From: Motiliproteus sp036960175
GTDB taxonomy: Bacteria > Pseudomonadota > Gammaproteobacteria > Pseudomonadales > Balneatricaceae
Direction of reading: 5' to 3'
Assembly: GCA_036960175.1 (NCBI GenBank)
Contig: JBALWH010000010.1
Location: 1-64,000 of the forward strand
Length of the DNA: 64,000 nucleotides
Each line of letters opens with the position of its first letter. Position 1 is the first letter of the stretch. The notes below the pieces were generated by a model. It saw only the letters and a list, made by a program, of their open reading frames with translations, was not told the DNA's origin and did not search any database. Position numbers and translations under genes: made by a program. Shown piece by piece: positions 25,389 to 33,181 of this stretch.

Positions 25389-26399
25389 CTAATCTCGAAT
25401 AATTGCTTCTATGCGCTGCAGAAAACCGTGTTCCTCGGGACCTAGAAATTGTGGCCAGATTGAGATGGCTTTTGCTTTCCAGAGCTGTTCTTCGTTCGCG
25501 GGTTCCAGTAGTACCATCCCCTGATCCAGTAGCCGTTGTAGCTGCTTTGAATTCTGTTCTGCGATCCACTGCCATTGATAGAGTGCTGCTTCATCGGCGG
25601 CGCGGTGCAAAATCTGGCGTTGCTCCGACGTTAAGCTAAGGTAAAAGTCCTCATTGATCAGATGGGGCCCGGTCCAGAGGATGTAGTGAATATCAGTGAT
25701 GTACTTCTGTACTTTGTAGATATGTCCGTTGGCGTTGGGCATGGCTGAATAGGTGATGTGGGGGTTTTCCTGGCCATCGACGGTGCCCATTTTCAAGGCC
25801 GCATAGGTTTCTGTCCAGGCGATAGGCAGAGGCTCAATCCCCCAGGAGCGGAAAGTGGCGACCATGATCGGATTCATGGGGGTGCGGATCTTCAGCCCGG
25901 CTAAATCACTGGGTTGATAAACAGGTCGTTTGTTATTGGTCAGCACCCTGAAACCACCAATCATCCAACCAAGTGCCCGAACGTTGGCTTGCTCAACCAT
26001 CTTCGAATTAACTTCAGACATGATGGGGTGACGAAAAAGTGTGCGCGCTTGGGCTTCGCTGTCGAACAGATAGGGTAGCGAAAGAAAACCGACACTGGGT
26101 GCGAAGGGACTGAGGTTGTTCACCGCGACCGTGGACATCTGAATATCCCCTTCAGCCGTGCCCATCACGTTATCGTGTTCGCTGCCATAGCGGCCGTCGA
26201 TAATGGCGTCGATCAGGATTGTTCGGTGAGAATAGGATTCCACCAGCTGCTTGAATTTCATCAGGTGGACAACGTAATGGCTGCCTTGGGGGTTGGCGGT
26301 GGCAAACTTAATAACTAAGGGTTGTGCCTGTAGATTGGGAGCGGTAATAGCTGTAACTAATATACAGATTAGGTGCAGGCTGAGGGATATATGTCGCAT
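25389..26399 (-). CDS. TRAP-type periplasmic binding protein (DctP family), orphan
   Basis: 336 residues, signal peptide about 1-25 (ends LQAQ). DctP signatures include DLAGLKIRTP, with the Arg that clamps the ligand carboxylate, and AWTETYAALKMGTVDGQENP. No DctQ or DctM membrane subunits are in the window. It is followed at 55 bp by a family 3 binding protein and then a chemoreceptor. It may deliver a carboxylate signal to the receptor; the transporter could also be elsewhere. Confidence 0.9.
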   Translation of the reverse strand: MRHISLSLHLICILVTAITAPNLQAQPLVIKFATANPQGSHYVVHLMKFKQLVESYSHRTILIDAIIDGRYGSEHDNVMGTAEGDIQMSTVAVNNLSPFAPSVGFLSLPYLFDSEAQARTLFRHPIMSEVNSKMVEQANVRALGWMIGGFRVLTNNKRPVYQPSDLAGLKIRTPMNPIMVATFRSWGIEPLPIAWTETYAALKMGTVDGQENPHITYSAMPNANGHIYKVQKYITDIHYILWTGPHLINEDFYLSLTSEQRQILHRAADEAALYQWQWIAEQNSKQLQRLLDQGMVLLEPANEEQLWKAKAISIWPQFLGPEEHGFLQRIEAIIRD

Positions 26400-26961
26400 T
26401 AATTACACTCGCGAACTTTACCGGTTCTCCTATTTTTGATCCATCAATAGTGAATACGGTTTTGCAACGGTTACAGCTTGTCTCTGCAAACTATTATTTT
26501 TATTTAAATCGTCAACTGGCGGTTGAATAATCTTCGACCAACGTCGTAACGACCTTTCTACTTAAACATAGGAATTAACATATATCAATGATAATCGATA
26601 ACCCAGGTATCGTTATTGCTTGTTAATGATGCAAATCATGTTTATCCTACTTTGGGTCAATGAATTGATCAGGAAACGCTGCACGGATGGGGTCGTGCAG
26701 CGAATATTTTTTGAATTGGCGGTTTCTTCATCGGTCAGCTCTCAAATCTTTCTTTTTCAATTCAGAATCATCGTCGCATCGACGTCAAACAGCATGCCAT
26801 CCAGTGTTAAGCGGGGTCAGGAACTCAGGGCTGGGAGGCTGTTTGCGAAAAGTGTCATTATTGGGTGGGGGCTATTACGGCCAATTTGGTTTGTTCGTAA
26901 TCCACGACCTGGGAGGTACGCAATCATATTGCGATGAAGCCTGATGGAGAGGTTTGTTAAT
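26400..26961. other. Intergenic stretch upstream of the TRAP binding protein gene
   Basis: About 560 bases. It should contain the promoter of the binding-protein/chemoreceptor unit, but I see no sigma-54 pair or clear -35/-10. Two overlapping plus-strand frames (26620-26937, 26687-26944) lack ribosome sites and recognisable domains. Confidence 0.45.
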
Positions 26962-27201
26962 TCAGTCTTTGTCCACCCGGCTGATCATCGCCTTGGTGAT
27001 CAGATAGAACAGGTAAGACTCGTAACCGGCGGCAAAGATAAATACCAGTACAGTGCCCCAGATGGTGAGGGTAGCGGAGATAATACCCGCGTTATAAAGC
27101 AGGTACAGGGGGATAAGGACGACAATGCCTATGACCAGGGTTAATACGAGCATGCGCCAGCTAACCGGCAGATTTGGATGTTTGGTGATGCGTTGGTACA
27201 T
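26962..27201 (-). CDS. Small two-helix membrane protein, unknown
   Basis: 79 residues with two hydrophobic segments (about 17-38 and 45-68) and a charged C-terminus. AAGGAGG lies ahead of the ATG, strong support for translation. It is transcribed in the same direction as nrt genes upstream but is separated from them by a repeat-filled 800-bp gap. I recognise no family. Confidence 0.65.
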   Translation of the reverse strand: MYQRITKHPNLPVSWRMLVLTLVIGIVVLIPLYLLYNAGIISATLTIWGTVLVFIFAAGYESYLFYLITKAMISRVDKD

Positions 27202-27400
27202 AGCTAACCTCCTTGGGCAACTATTTGCGGCTGCATATAGCAGTAGACCCGCATTATCGCCTTAGGGTTCTATAGCTATAGACAAGAGAGTAACAGGGCG
27301 CAAGCTTTGGTGGATAAAGGTGCGGAGGAAGTGACAATTATCCATAAACTATTTTCTGTTTGTATCTCACTCGTTATCAAGGCTATCAGGCGAATCATCT

Positions 27401-27481
27401 GCTAGAGATTTACAATGAACATCAGGTAACAACTTCTTTCGCCCCTCAGCTTCCTCACTTCTCATTTATTGAGGGCGCTGC
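27401..27481. repeat. Direct repeat unit 1 of a nested repeat locus
   Basis: A 43-bp part A (27401-27443) and a 32-bp part B (27450-27481). Both recur at 27759-27801 and 27876-27908. The two units flank the structured repeat at 27533-27737. Confidence 0.75.
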
Positions 27482-27532
27482 CGGATACATCGCAGGTAAA
27501 ACTCAGTAGCTGCTGCTTGCACAGTTTGTCTT

Positions 27533-27737
27533 CCCCTTCTGTATCGCCGAGCATTGCAGGTTTTAAGGGATAGAGTGGTCGTCTGTTTGAGGAAGCGGAG
27601 CGACCGAGTTTTCGACCACGCCCTTAAAGCCGAAACGCGCAGGGAAGCTGACGGAGTCAGCCAAACAGCAGGGGCGGCTTGGGATTGCAAAGGGTTTTGG
27701 ACGTCCAAAGCCTTTTGCTCGCCATCCGGCGAAAAGC
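27533..27737 (+). repeat. Structured dispersed repeat, copy 3 (205 bp)
   Basis: Related to the two copies at 42347 and 42707, in opposite orientation. Shared core: GAAACGCGCAGGGAAGCTG, then CCAAACAGCAGGGGCGGCTT. The 14-bp hairpin at 27687-27718 (arms GCAAAGGGTTTTGG and CCAAAGCCTTTTGC) differs from the other copies at paired positions. Two more stems (27562-27569 with 27621-27628, and 27575-27581 with 27613-27619) are also kept by paired changes. Short frames translated from it are artefacts of the repeat. Confidence 0.8.
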
Positions 27738-27758
27738 AAACTATCCAACCATTCAGGT

Positions 27759-27908
27759 GCTAAAGATTTACAAGGAACATCAGGCAACAACTTATTTCGC
27801 CACCCGGCGACTTCCTTTTCCTGGAAGGCTAAGAAAAGGAAGCAAAAGAACTCACCCCTGAGACTCGGCCTTCGGCTTCCCTCACTTCTCATTTATCGAG
27901 GGCGCTGC
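27759..27908. repeat. Direct repeat unit 2 of the nested repeat locus
   Basis: Part A (27759-27801) matches 27401-27443 with few differences. Part B (27876-27908) matches 27450-27481. Between them is a 74-bp insert with a 10-bp hairpin, CTTCCTTTTC (27811-27820) with GAAAAGGAAG (27833-27842), that unit 1 lacks. Confidence 0.75.
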
Positions 27909-27995
27909 GGAACTCGCCATCAGGCGATAGGCCCATCCAGCAAACCAACCGATAGCCAGGATGACAGCTATCACGGCAAGCAATGATTGCAGCAA

Positions 27996-28856
27996 TCAAG
28001 CGGTTGCCTTGGAAGCCTCAGCCACTTCAGACTCTGCTTTTTTCTTTGACCGATGCTGATCAATATCCTGCACCTTGCTCTGCTTCTCATAGAGGAAGCG
28101 CAACACCTCATGGCGGTAATGGTTGTACTTGCTGTCATCCGCCAGATCGAGACGATTGCGCGGCCGTTCCAATTCTATCTTCAGAATTTCACCCACGGTA
28201 GCCGCCGGGCCATTGGTCATCATCACAATGCGATCCGATAGCAACACCGCCTCATCCACATCGTGGGTGATCATTATCACCGTATTTTTAAGATCATTCT
28301 GGATCCCCATCAGTGAGTCTTGCAGATGGGCACGGGTCAGAGCATCGAGGGCACCGAAGGGCTCATCCATCAGCAATACTTTAGGCTCCATGGCCAAAGC
28401 GCGGGCGATGCCGACACGCTGCTTCATGCCTCCGGAAATCTCTTCCGGACGTTTATCCATGGCGTGATCCATATGCACTAGCGACAGGTTGTATTCGATC
28501 CATTCTTTCATTTCGGCTTTGGATTTCTGCCCCTTGAATACTTGCTTGACCGCCAGTTCCACGTTTTCGTAGGCGCTGAGCCAAGGTAGCAGGCTGTGGT
28601 TCTGAAATACCACCGCACGCTCAGGTCCCGGGGTGTTGACCTCTCGACCATCTAGCAGCACCCCACCGGTGGTGGCTTGATAAAGCCCGGCGACAATATT
28701 CAGTACCGTGGATTTGCCGCAGCCTGAGTGTCCGATTAGTGAGACGAATTCGCCTTCCGAAATTTTTAGATCAACAGCATCCAGCGCCTTAAAAGGACCG
28801 CTGGGGGTGGGGAACTCGATGGATACATCGCTGATCTCTAAATGTGTTTTAGCCAT
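27996..28856 (-). CDS. Nitrate ABC transporter ATP-binding protein
   Basis: 286-residue ABC ATPase of the nitrate/taurine/cyanate group. Walker A GHSGCGKST (42-50), signature SGGMKQRVGIARAL, Walker B VLLMDEPFGALD, followed by the switch His in MITHDVDEA. It has no C-terminal NrtA-like extension, so it corresponds to NrtD and not to NrtC. It lies 70 bp after nrtB in the nrtA-nrtB-ATPase unit and powers nitrate uptake, presumably as a homodimer, since no second ATPase gene is present. Confidence 0.93.
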   Translation of the reverse strand: MAKTHLEISDVSIEFPTPSGPFKALDAVDLKISEGEFVSLIGHSGCGKSTVLNIVAGLYQATTGGVLLDGREVNTPGPERAVVFQNHSLLPWLSAYENVELAVKQVFKGQKSKAEMKEWIEYNLSLVHMDHAMDKRPEEISGGMKQRVGIARALAMEPKVLLMDEPFGALDALTRAHLQDSLMGIQNDLKNTVIMITHDVDEAVLLSDRIVMMTNGPAATVGEILKIELERPRNRLDLADDSKYNHYRHEVLRFLYEKQSKVQDIDQHRSKKKAESEVAEASKATA

Positions 28857-28926
28857 GACAACTATTCCTGATTTGATTCAGTCTGGGCCGGCCGCTGATG
28901 ACGATTGACCAGCCGGCCCATAAGGA

Positions 28927-29931
28927 TTATTTCAATATCGCGTTTTTATCCCAGGACACTTTGCGCTGTAGCATCAGCATGATGCGATCTAGGATGAAGC
29001 CGATGACACCGATCACCAGGACTGCAACCATGATGCGACCCAGGGAGTTGGAACTGCCGTTCTGGAATTCATCCCAGACAAACTTGCCCAGACCTGGGTT
29101 TTGCGCCAGCATTTCGGCGGCGATCAGCACCATCCAGGCGATACCCAAGGATAAGCGCAGGCCGGTAAACATCATCGGGATGGACGAGGGCAAGACGATC
29201 TTGGTGACGTGGGTGAAAAAGTTCAGCCGCAGCACCTTGCTGACGTTCTGCATATCCTGAGTGATGGCAGAGACTCCTACGGCAGTGTTGAGCATGGTGG
29301 GCCACAGGCAGCAGAGGCTGACGGTAATCAATGAAGTCACAAAGGACTTGGCAAACATCGGGTCCTTGCTGACGTACAGTGCACTGACCACCATGGTGAC
29401 CAAAGGCAGCCAGGCCAGTGGCGATATCGGTTTAAATAGTTGAATCAGTGGGTTCAGGGCGGAATATAGGCCAGCGTTGAGACCGATCATGATGCCCACG
29501 GGGATGGCAATAATGGAGGCCACGATAAAGCCCGCCATCACCGTCACTAGGCTAGTCACAATTTGATCGAGGAACGTAGGCTTGCCGGTATAGGGGCGGA
29601 CCTTGAATTTTGCGTCCGGATTTTTTGCCAGTTTCTTGGCATTTCGCACATCCTGGCGTTTATAGAAAGCAACTTCCTTTAGCCGCTCTTGTTTATGTTC
29701 GTCGATCAGGCTGAAGCTTTGCTGATAAACCTGAGTTGGGCCAGGGAACTTCCCTAGCGAGGTGTCGATGCTGTTTGCGGCGCCTTGCCAGATAAATACA
29801 AATGCCAGAATACCGGCCATGGGAATAGCCAGGCTTTTGAAAATGTTGGCCAGCTGGGTACTGACGTTCTTGCCCTGAAACATAAGGATCCAGGGTTCTA
29901 ACCAGCTGATGTTTTGCAGCATGCGACTCAT
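28927..29931 (-). CDS. nrtB: Nitrate ABC transporter permease
   Basis: 334 residues. One N-terminal membrane segment (AIPMAGILAFVFIWQGA) is followed by a charged stretch, then five segments of a BPD-type permease with the EAA-like loop (VLRLNFFTHVTKIVLPSSIPMMFTGLRLSLGIAW). ATG at 29931 is used because AAGGAGA lies 8 bases ahead; the frame extends upstream without a better site. Together with NrtA and the ATPase it forms the high-affinity nitrate importer. Confidence 0.92.
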   Translation of the reverse strand: MSRMLQNISWLEPWILMFQGKNVSTQLANIFKSLAIPMAGILAFVFIWQGAANSIDTSLGKFPGPTQVYQQSFSLIDEHKQERLKEVAFYKRQDVRNAKKLAKNPDAKFKVRPYTGKPTFLDQIVTSLVTVMAGFIVASIIAIPVGIMIGLNAGLYSALNPLIQLFKPISPLAWLPLVTMVVSALYVSKDPMFAKSFVTSLITVSLCCLWPTMLNTAVGVSAITQDMQNVSKVLRLNFFTHVTKIVLPSSIPMMFTGLRLSLGIAWMVLIAAEMLAQNPGLGKFVWDEFQNGSSNSLGRIMVAVLVIGVIGFILDRIMLMLQRKVSWDKNAILK

Positions 29932-30071
29932 GTTGTTTCTCCTTCTGTGCGCCTTTGTGAGTGCCGCCTTTGGCATTCGCGCAATGTACTTCTCAAGGTG
30001 CCGGTGACCGTACTGTCCGTTCTGACCGGACTAGCGGAGTCCGGTTGGAACGGCTTGGGTCAGTGATGGGG

Positions 30072-31481
30072 CTAGATTTGCTCTTCGGGTTTTAGGCCGA
30101 TAGAAAACTTTTTCAGGTATTCGTTAGGCTGATGACCGTCGTAGGTGATGCCATCAATAAAGTGAGTTTGCGGGGCGCGGTATCCATCTTCCTCAGAAAA
30201 TTTGGGAAAGTCAGAAGTGGACAGCTTGCCTTCAGAAATCAGTTCTTCAGCAGCCTGTTGATAGATGTCTGGACGGTAGACCTTTTTTGCGATGTCCATG
30301 AACCAGCTGTCGGCTTTAGGTTCGGCTATCTGACCCCAGCGGCGCATCTGTGTCAGGTACCAGATAGCGTCTGAGTAGTAAGGGTAAGTGGCGTTGTGAC
30401 GGAAGAAGACGTTAAAGTCCGGAACTTCACGCTTATCGCCTTTTTCATACTCGAAGGTACCGGTCATGGAGTTAGCGATAACGTCATAGTCGGCGCCTAC
30501 ATACTCAGGACGAGACAGGATCTCTACCGCTTCTGGACGGTTGGCGTTGTTGTTGTCATCCAGCCATTTTGCGGCACGGATCATCGCCTTAACCACACGA
30601 ATATGAGTGTTGGGGAATTCATCAGCCCAAGATTTTGATACGCCAAATACTTTCTCTGGGTTGTCTTTCCAGATCTCATAGTCGGTGACTACCGGAACGC
30701 CAATGCCCTTGAATACGGCCTGTTGATTCCAGGGCTCACCGACGCAGTAACCATCGATCGTGCCTGCTTCCATGGTGGACGGCATCTGTGGAGGCGGAGT
30801 TACCGATAACAGGGCGTCAGCGTCAATTTGTCCGCTGGTGTCACCTTTATGTGGGGCGTAGTAACCGGGGTGAATACCCCCCGCTGCAAGCCAGTAACGT
30901 AGCTCGTAGTTGTGGGTCGACACCGGGAATACCATGCCCATGTTAAAGGGCTTGCCGTCATCCTTATATTTTTCGATTACCGGCTTGAGGGCATCAGCCT
31001 TGATAGGATGCTGTAATTTCCCATCGGCTCCCATGGGGATGTTAGGTTTCATCTGCTCCCAGACATCGTTGGATACCGTGATGGCGTTACCGTTCAGATC
31101 CATGGAGAAGGCGGTGATGATGTCGGACTTAGTACCGTAGCCGATAGTGGCCCCCAGAGGTTGACCCGCGAGCATATGGGCACCATCCAGCTGACCATCG
31201 ATAACCCGGTCCAGCAGTACTTTCCAGTTGGCTTGCGCTTCCAGTTGCACGAATAGGCCTTCATCTTCGAAGTAGCCTTTTTCATAAGCAATAGCCAGTG
31301 GCGCCATGTCGGTTAGCTTGATGAAACCGAATTTCAGGTCCTCCTTTTCAGGTTCTCCTACCGCAGCTATTACCGGTACGGCGACTAGTGTAGCGCCCAA
31401 AATGACTGTGCTGACCATAGTGGCGGCTGCTAGTTTGCGCAGTGCTGAGACCGGCTCTTTGCAAGGATTAGTCTTCGACAT
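30072..31481 (-). CDS. nrtA: Nitrate ABC transporter substrate-binding protein
   Basis: 469 residues, NrtA/CmpA/NasF family, with an N-terminal signal peptide (hydrophobic 17-39, ending VIAAVGEP). Family blocks include KFGFIKLTDMAPLAIAYEKGYF, the WKVLLDRVIDGQLDGAHML region, and DGYCVGEPWNQ. It captures nitrate in the periplasm for NrtB. It is the first gene of the transporter unit, behind a sigma-54-type promoter and a leader with hexaloop hairpin plus terminator. The signal peptide argues against its being the cytoplasmic nitrate sensor NasS, which is homologous but not exported. Confidence 0.95.
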   Translation of the reverse strand: MSKTNPCKEPVSALRKLAAATMVSTVILGATLVAVPVIAAVGEPEKEDLKFGFIKLTDMAPLAIAYEKGYFEDEGLFVQLEAQANWKVLLDRVIDGQLDGAHMLAGQPLGATIGYGTKSDIITAFSMDLNGNAITVSNDVWEQMKPNIPMGADGKLQHPIKADALKPVIEKYKDDGKPFNMGMVFPVSTHNYELRYWLAAGGIHPGYYAPHKGDTSGQIDADALLSVTPPPQMPSTMEAGTIDGYCVGEPWNQQAVFKGIGVPVVTDYEIWKDNPEKVFGVSKSWADEFPNTHIRVVKAMIRAAKWLDDNNNANRPEAVEILSRPEYVGADYDVIANSMTGTFEYEKGDKREVPDFNVFFRHNATYPYYSDAIWYLTQMRRWGQIAEPKADSWFMDIAKKVYRPDIYQQAAEELISEGKLSTSDFPKFSEEDGYRAPQTHFIDGITYDGHQPNEYLKKFSIGLKPEEQI

Positions 31482-31520
31482 GGATGTACCCTCTTACCTT
31501 TTAGAATGTTTAATCTGTAC

Positions 31521-31573
31521 AAAAGAAAAGGCGCCTGCCTCTGCACGGTTTTCCGTCAGGGGCAGGCGCCTTT
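31521..31573 (-). terminator. Leader terminator upstream of nrtA (putative NasT-controlled attenuator)
   Basis: A 10-bp GC-rich stem, GGCAGGCGCC with GGCGCCTGCC (31561-31570 and 31530-31539), has an inner ACGG/CCGT hairpin. On the minus strand it is followed by TTTTCTTTT. It ends 40 bp before the nrtA ATG, after the predicted start site, so it must be read through for expression. Confidence 0.85.
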
Positions 31574-31608
31574 GCCTGGTTTAATGTTGCTTAATTTGTT
31601 GTTCTGAA

Positions 31609-31628
31609 GATCACCGCCGTTGGTGACC
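31609..31628 (-). promoter_or_regulatory. ANTAR/NasT target hairpin in the nrtA leader
   Basis: On the minus strand GGTCACC and GGTGATC pair (7 bp including one G-U) around the hexaloop AACGGC, which has A1 and G4 as ANTAR targets require. A weaker 5-bp hairpin with loop ACTTAA (31635-31650) precedes it, but starts at about the predicted transcription start, so it may not be the partner hairpin. Confidence 0.65.
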
Positions 31629-31655
31629 ATTCAATAATCTTAAGTGATTAGTACA

Positions 31656-31672
31656 TAGCACAAGCTGTGCCT
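31656..31672 (-). promoter_or_regulatory. Sigma-54 promoter of nrtA
   Basis: On the minus strand AGGCACAGCTTGTGCT has GG (31671-31670) and GC (31659-31658) ten bases apart. The predicted start is near 31646, giving a leader of about 165 bases. Confidence 0.68.
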
Positions 31673-31724
31673 ACTTTATTAAGCTTTTGATAAATATCAT
31701 TTAAGTTTGTTTTTATGCGTTGTT

Positions 31725-31754
31725 CGCACTAATTTAATGCGTTTTTGCGGTGCA
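31725..31754. promoter_or_regulatory. Two overlapping NtrC-like sites upstream of nrtA
   Basis: CGCACTAATTTAATGCG (31725-31741) and TGCGTTTTTGCGGTGCA (31738-31754) both fit YGCR-N9-TGCR and share one half-site. They lie about 80-110 bp upstream of the predicted sigma-54 start, a usual place for NtrC. Confidence 0.58.
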
Positions 31755-32250
31755 CAATAAGACTTTGTTGATCAAACTTGGGTTGAGATGGGTCGTACCT
31801 GCTCTGAGATAGTGCTCGGCAGTTTTATTCTGAACTGTGAGCGCTGCTGGTGACTCTTTTTATTCGCCCGGGGATGATGTTTGTTGCCTGTTTTTCGTGC
31901 GCTCATGCGATTGCCATGATTGATTCTCATCATGGCTGGCTGTGGCTCTTGTGCAGGCGTTTTTCAACCTTAGGACGTTGCTTGGTAAGGTGGTGTAATA
32001 GTAGCAAAAGGGCATTAAGGCAGAGGTTTCGCTGGGCGGCTCTATGCCGATGGTGGTCAGCCGCTAAAAGCTGGACTTGGAACAATGGGCTGGGCTGTAT
32101 ATCGGTGTTGTCGCCACAAAACCAGGTCCGGTGGGCACCAGTTTAAAGCAGGCATTGAGCTGTTTGGGGGGCACTGACGATCTGGCGGCGCTGATGGCGA
32201 TGAGTCCAGAGCTGGAACGGCAGTTGCGACAGACTCAGGAAACTCAGCGG

Positions 32251-32859
32251 CTATGTCGGCACAATATGAGGTTGGTTGTTGAGGGCATGGATCAGTTCCT
32301 TGGCAACTACTCCCATGCTCTGGGCGCGATCCATGGCCAGTTTTCGCATAGCGACATAGGCCTGTTCTTCATCACAAGCGTGTTTTTTCATCAACAAACC
32401 TTTGGCCCGTTCGATCTGCTTGCGATCGGCTAACTGAGATTGCACCACGGCCAGCTTTTGCTGCAAGCGATGGAAGTTATTGAAATGATCACGGCTGTTA
32501 TCAATCAGTGCTTTCAGCGGGATGCTGGCTGGATCGACTGCCTGATAACAGCTGGCTCCTAGTTCTACTAATTGCTGGCTGGTTTGGTAATCAATGGGGT
32601 CTTCGGTGAATACCAGCGAGGGGCTGTCGCTCAGCTGAACCATGGCTTTTACCAGCACCAGGGTTGAGAAGTCGATGCAGTTGTTAGCTATGATCAATAG
32701 CTCTGGCTTAACATCGTTGCTGCCCGACTTATGCAGATCGCAGATTTTCAGGTGTTGGTGGTTAGGATAGCCTTCCGCAGTCAGCTGTTCGCGAACTTCT
32801 TGCGCGCGAGCTTCCTGGTCATCAATCAGTAATATCTTTAATGTCGCGGAGCTGTTCAT
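32251..32859 (-). CDS. nasT: ANTAR-domain transcription antiterminator NasT
   Basis: 202 residues. Residues 1-120 form a response-regulator receiver-like domain (ILLIDD, D13/D14). The ANTAR RNA-binding domain is about 143-193 (LADRKQIERAKGLLMKKHACDEEQAYVAMRKLAM). The receiver is degenerate: N59 stands where the phosphoacceptor Asp is expected after ELLIIA, and the conserved Lys-Pro is D109-P110. This suits NasT, which is controlled by binding the nitrate sensor NasS and not by phosphorylation. No nasS lies beside it. Expected targets are the nrtA leader and possibly the 10.7-kb leader. Confidence 0.92.
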   Translation of the reverse strand: MNSSATLKILLIDDQEARAQEVREQLTAEGYPNHQHLKICDLHKSGSNDVKPELLIIANNCIDFSTLVLVKAMVQLSDSPSLVFTEDPIDYQTSQQLVELGASCYQAVDPASIPLKALIDNSRDHFNNFHRLQQKLAVVQSQLADRKQIERAKGLLMKKHACDEEQAYVAMRKLAMDRAQSMGVVAKELIHALNNQPHIVPT

Positions 32860-32956
32860 TAGCCCTGACTCCAGTTAGCTAGTTTCCAGTGGCGCTGGGA
32901 ATTGATGTCTGTGGCGCGAATCTCCGATAAATAAAAATCCAGCACATAGATCAATT

Positions 32957-32972
32957 AGCAAAAGCTGTTCCA
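32957..32972 (-). promoter_or_regulatory. Sigma-54 promoter of nasT
   Basis: On the minus strand TGGAACAGCTTTTGCT has GG-N10-GC spacing and the TTTTGC -12 element. It lies about 100 bp upstream of the nasT ATG. Confidence 0.65.
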
Positions 32973-33102
32973 TGTTTTTTTGATAGAGATGGAAATAGCC
33001 TGTTGTTTTACTAACGTGCTGAAATGTATGCGTTTTTTATTTTTTATAATAGACTTGGTTTTTGGCAGGCAGGTAGGCGTACGTCGGTTTTAAATGTTGA
33101 AT

Positions 33103-33119
33103 AGCACGCTAATTGTGCG
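33103..33119. promoter_or_regulatory. NtrC-like site upstream of nasT
   Basis: AGCACGCTAATTGTGCG (GCAC-N7-GTGC core) lies about 160 bp upstream of the predicted nasT start. It is in the 322-bp gap between nasT and the HD-GYP gene and is otherwise the only dyad I see there. Confidence 0.45.
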
Positions 33120-33181
33120 TTTTCGCCCGAAACTGAGCAGCGCTGATCAAACAATTGATAGTTTAGAGACTATGGCTGCAA

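Noticed and set aside
30072..31481. NrtA considered as the NasS nitrate sensor
   Set aside because: It has an export signal and is followed by permease and ATPase genes, so it is the transporter binding protein.
31850..32433. Plus-strand frames between nrtA and nasT, one ending over nasT
   Set aside because: No ribosome site and an internal stop in the most protein-like stretch (near 32070). It could be a decayed gene end, but I cannot identify it; it does not look like NasS.
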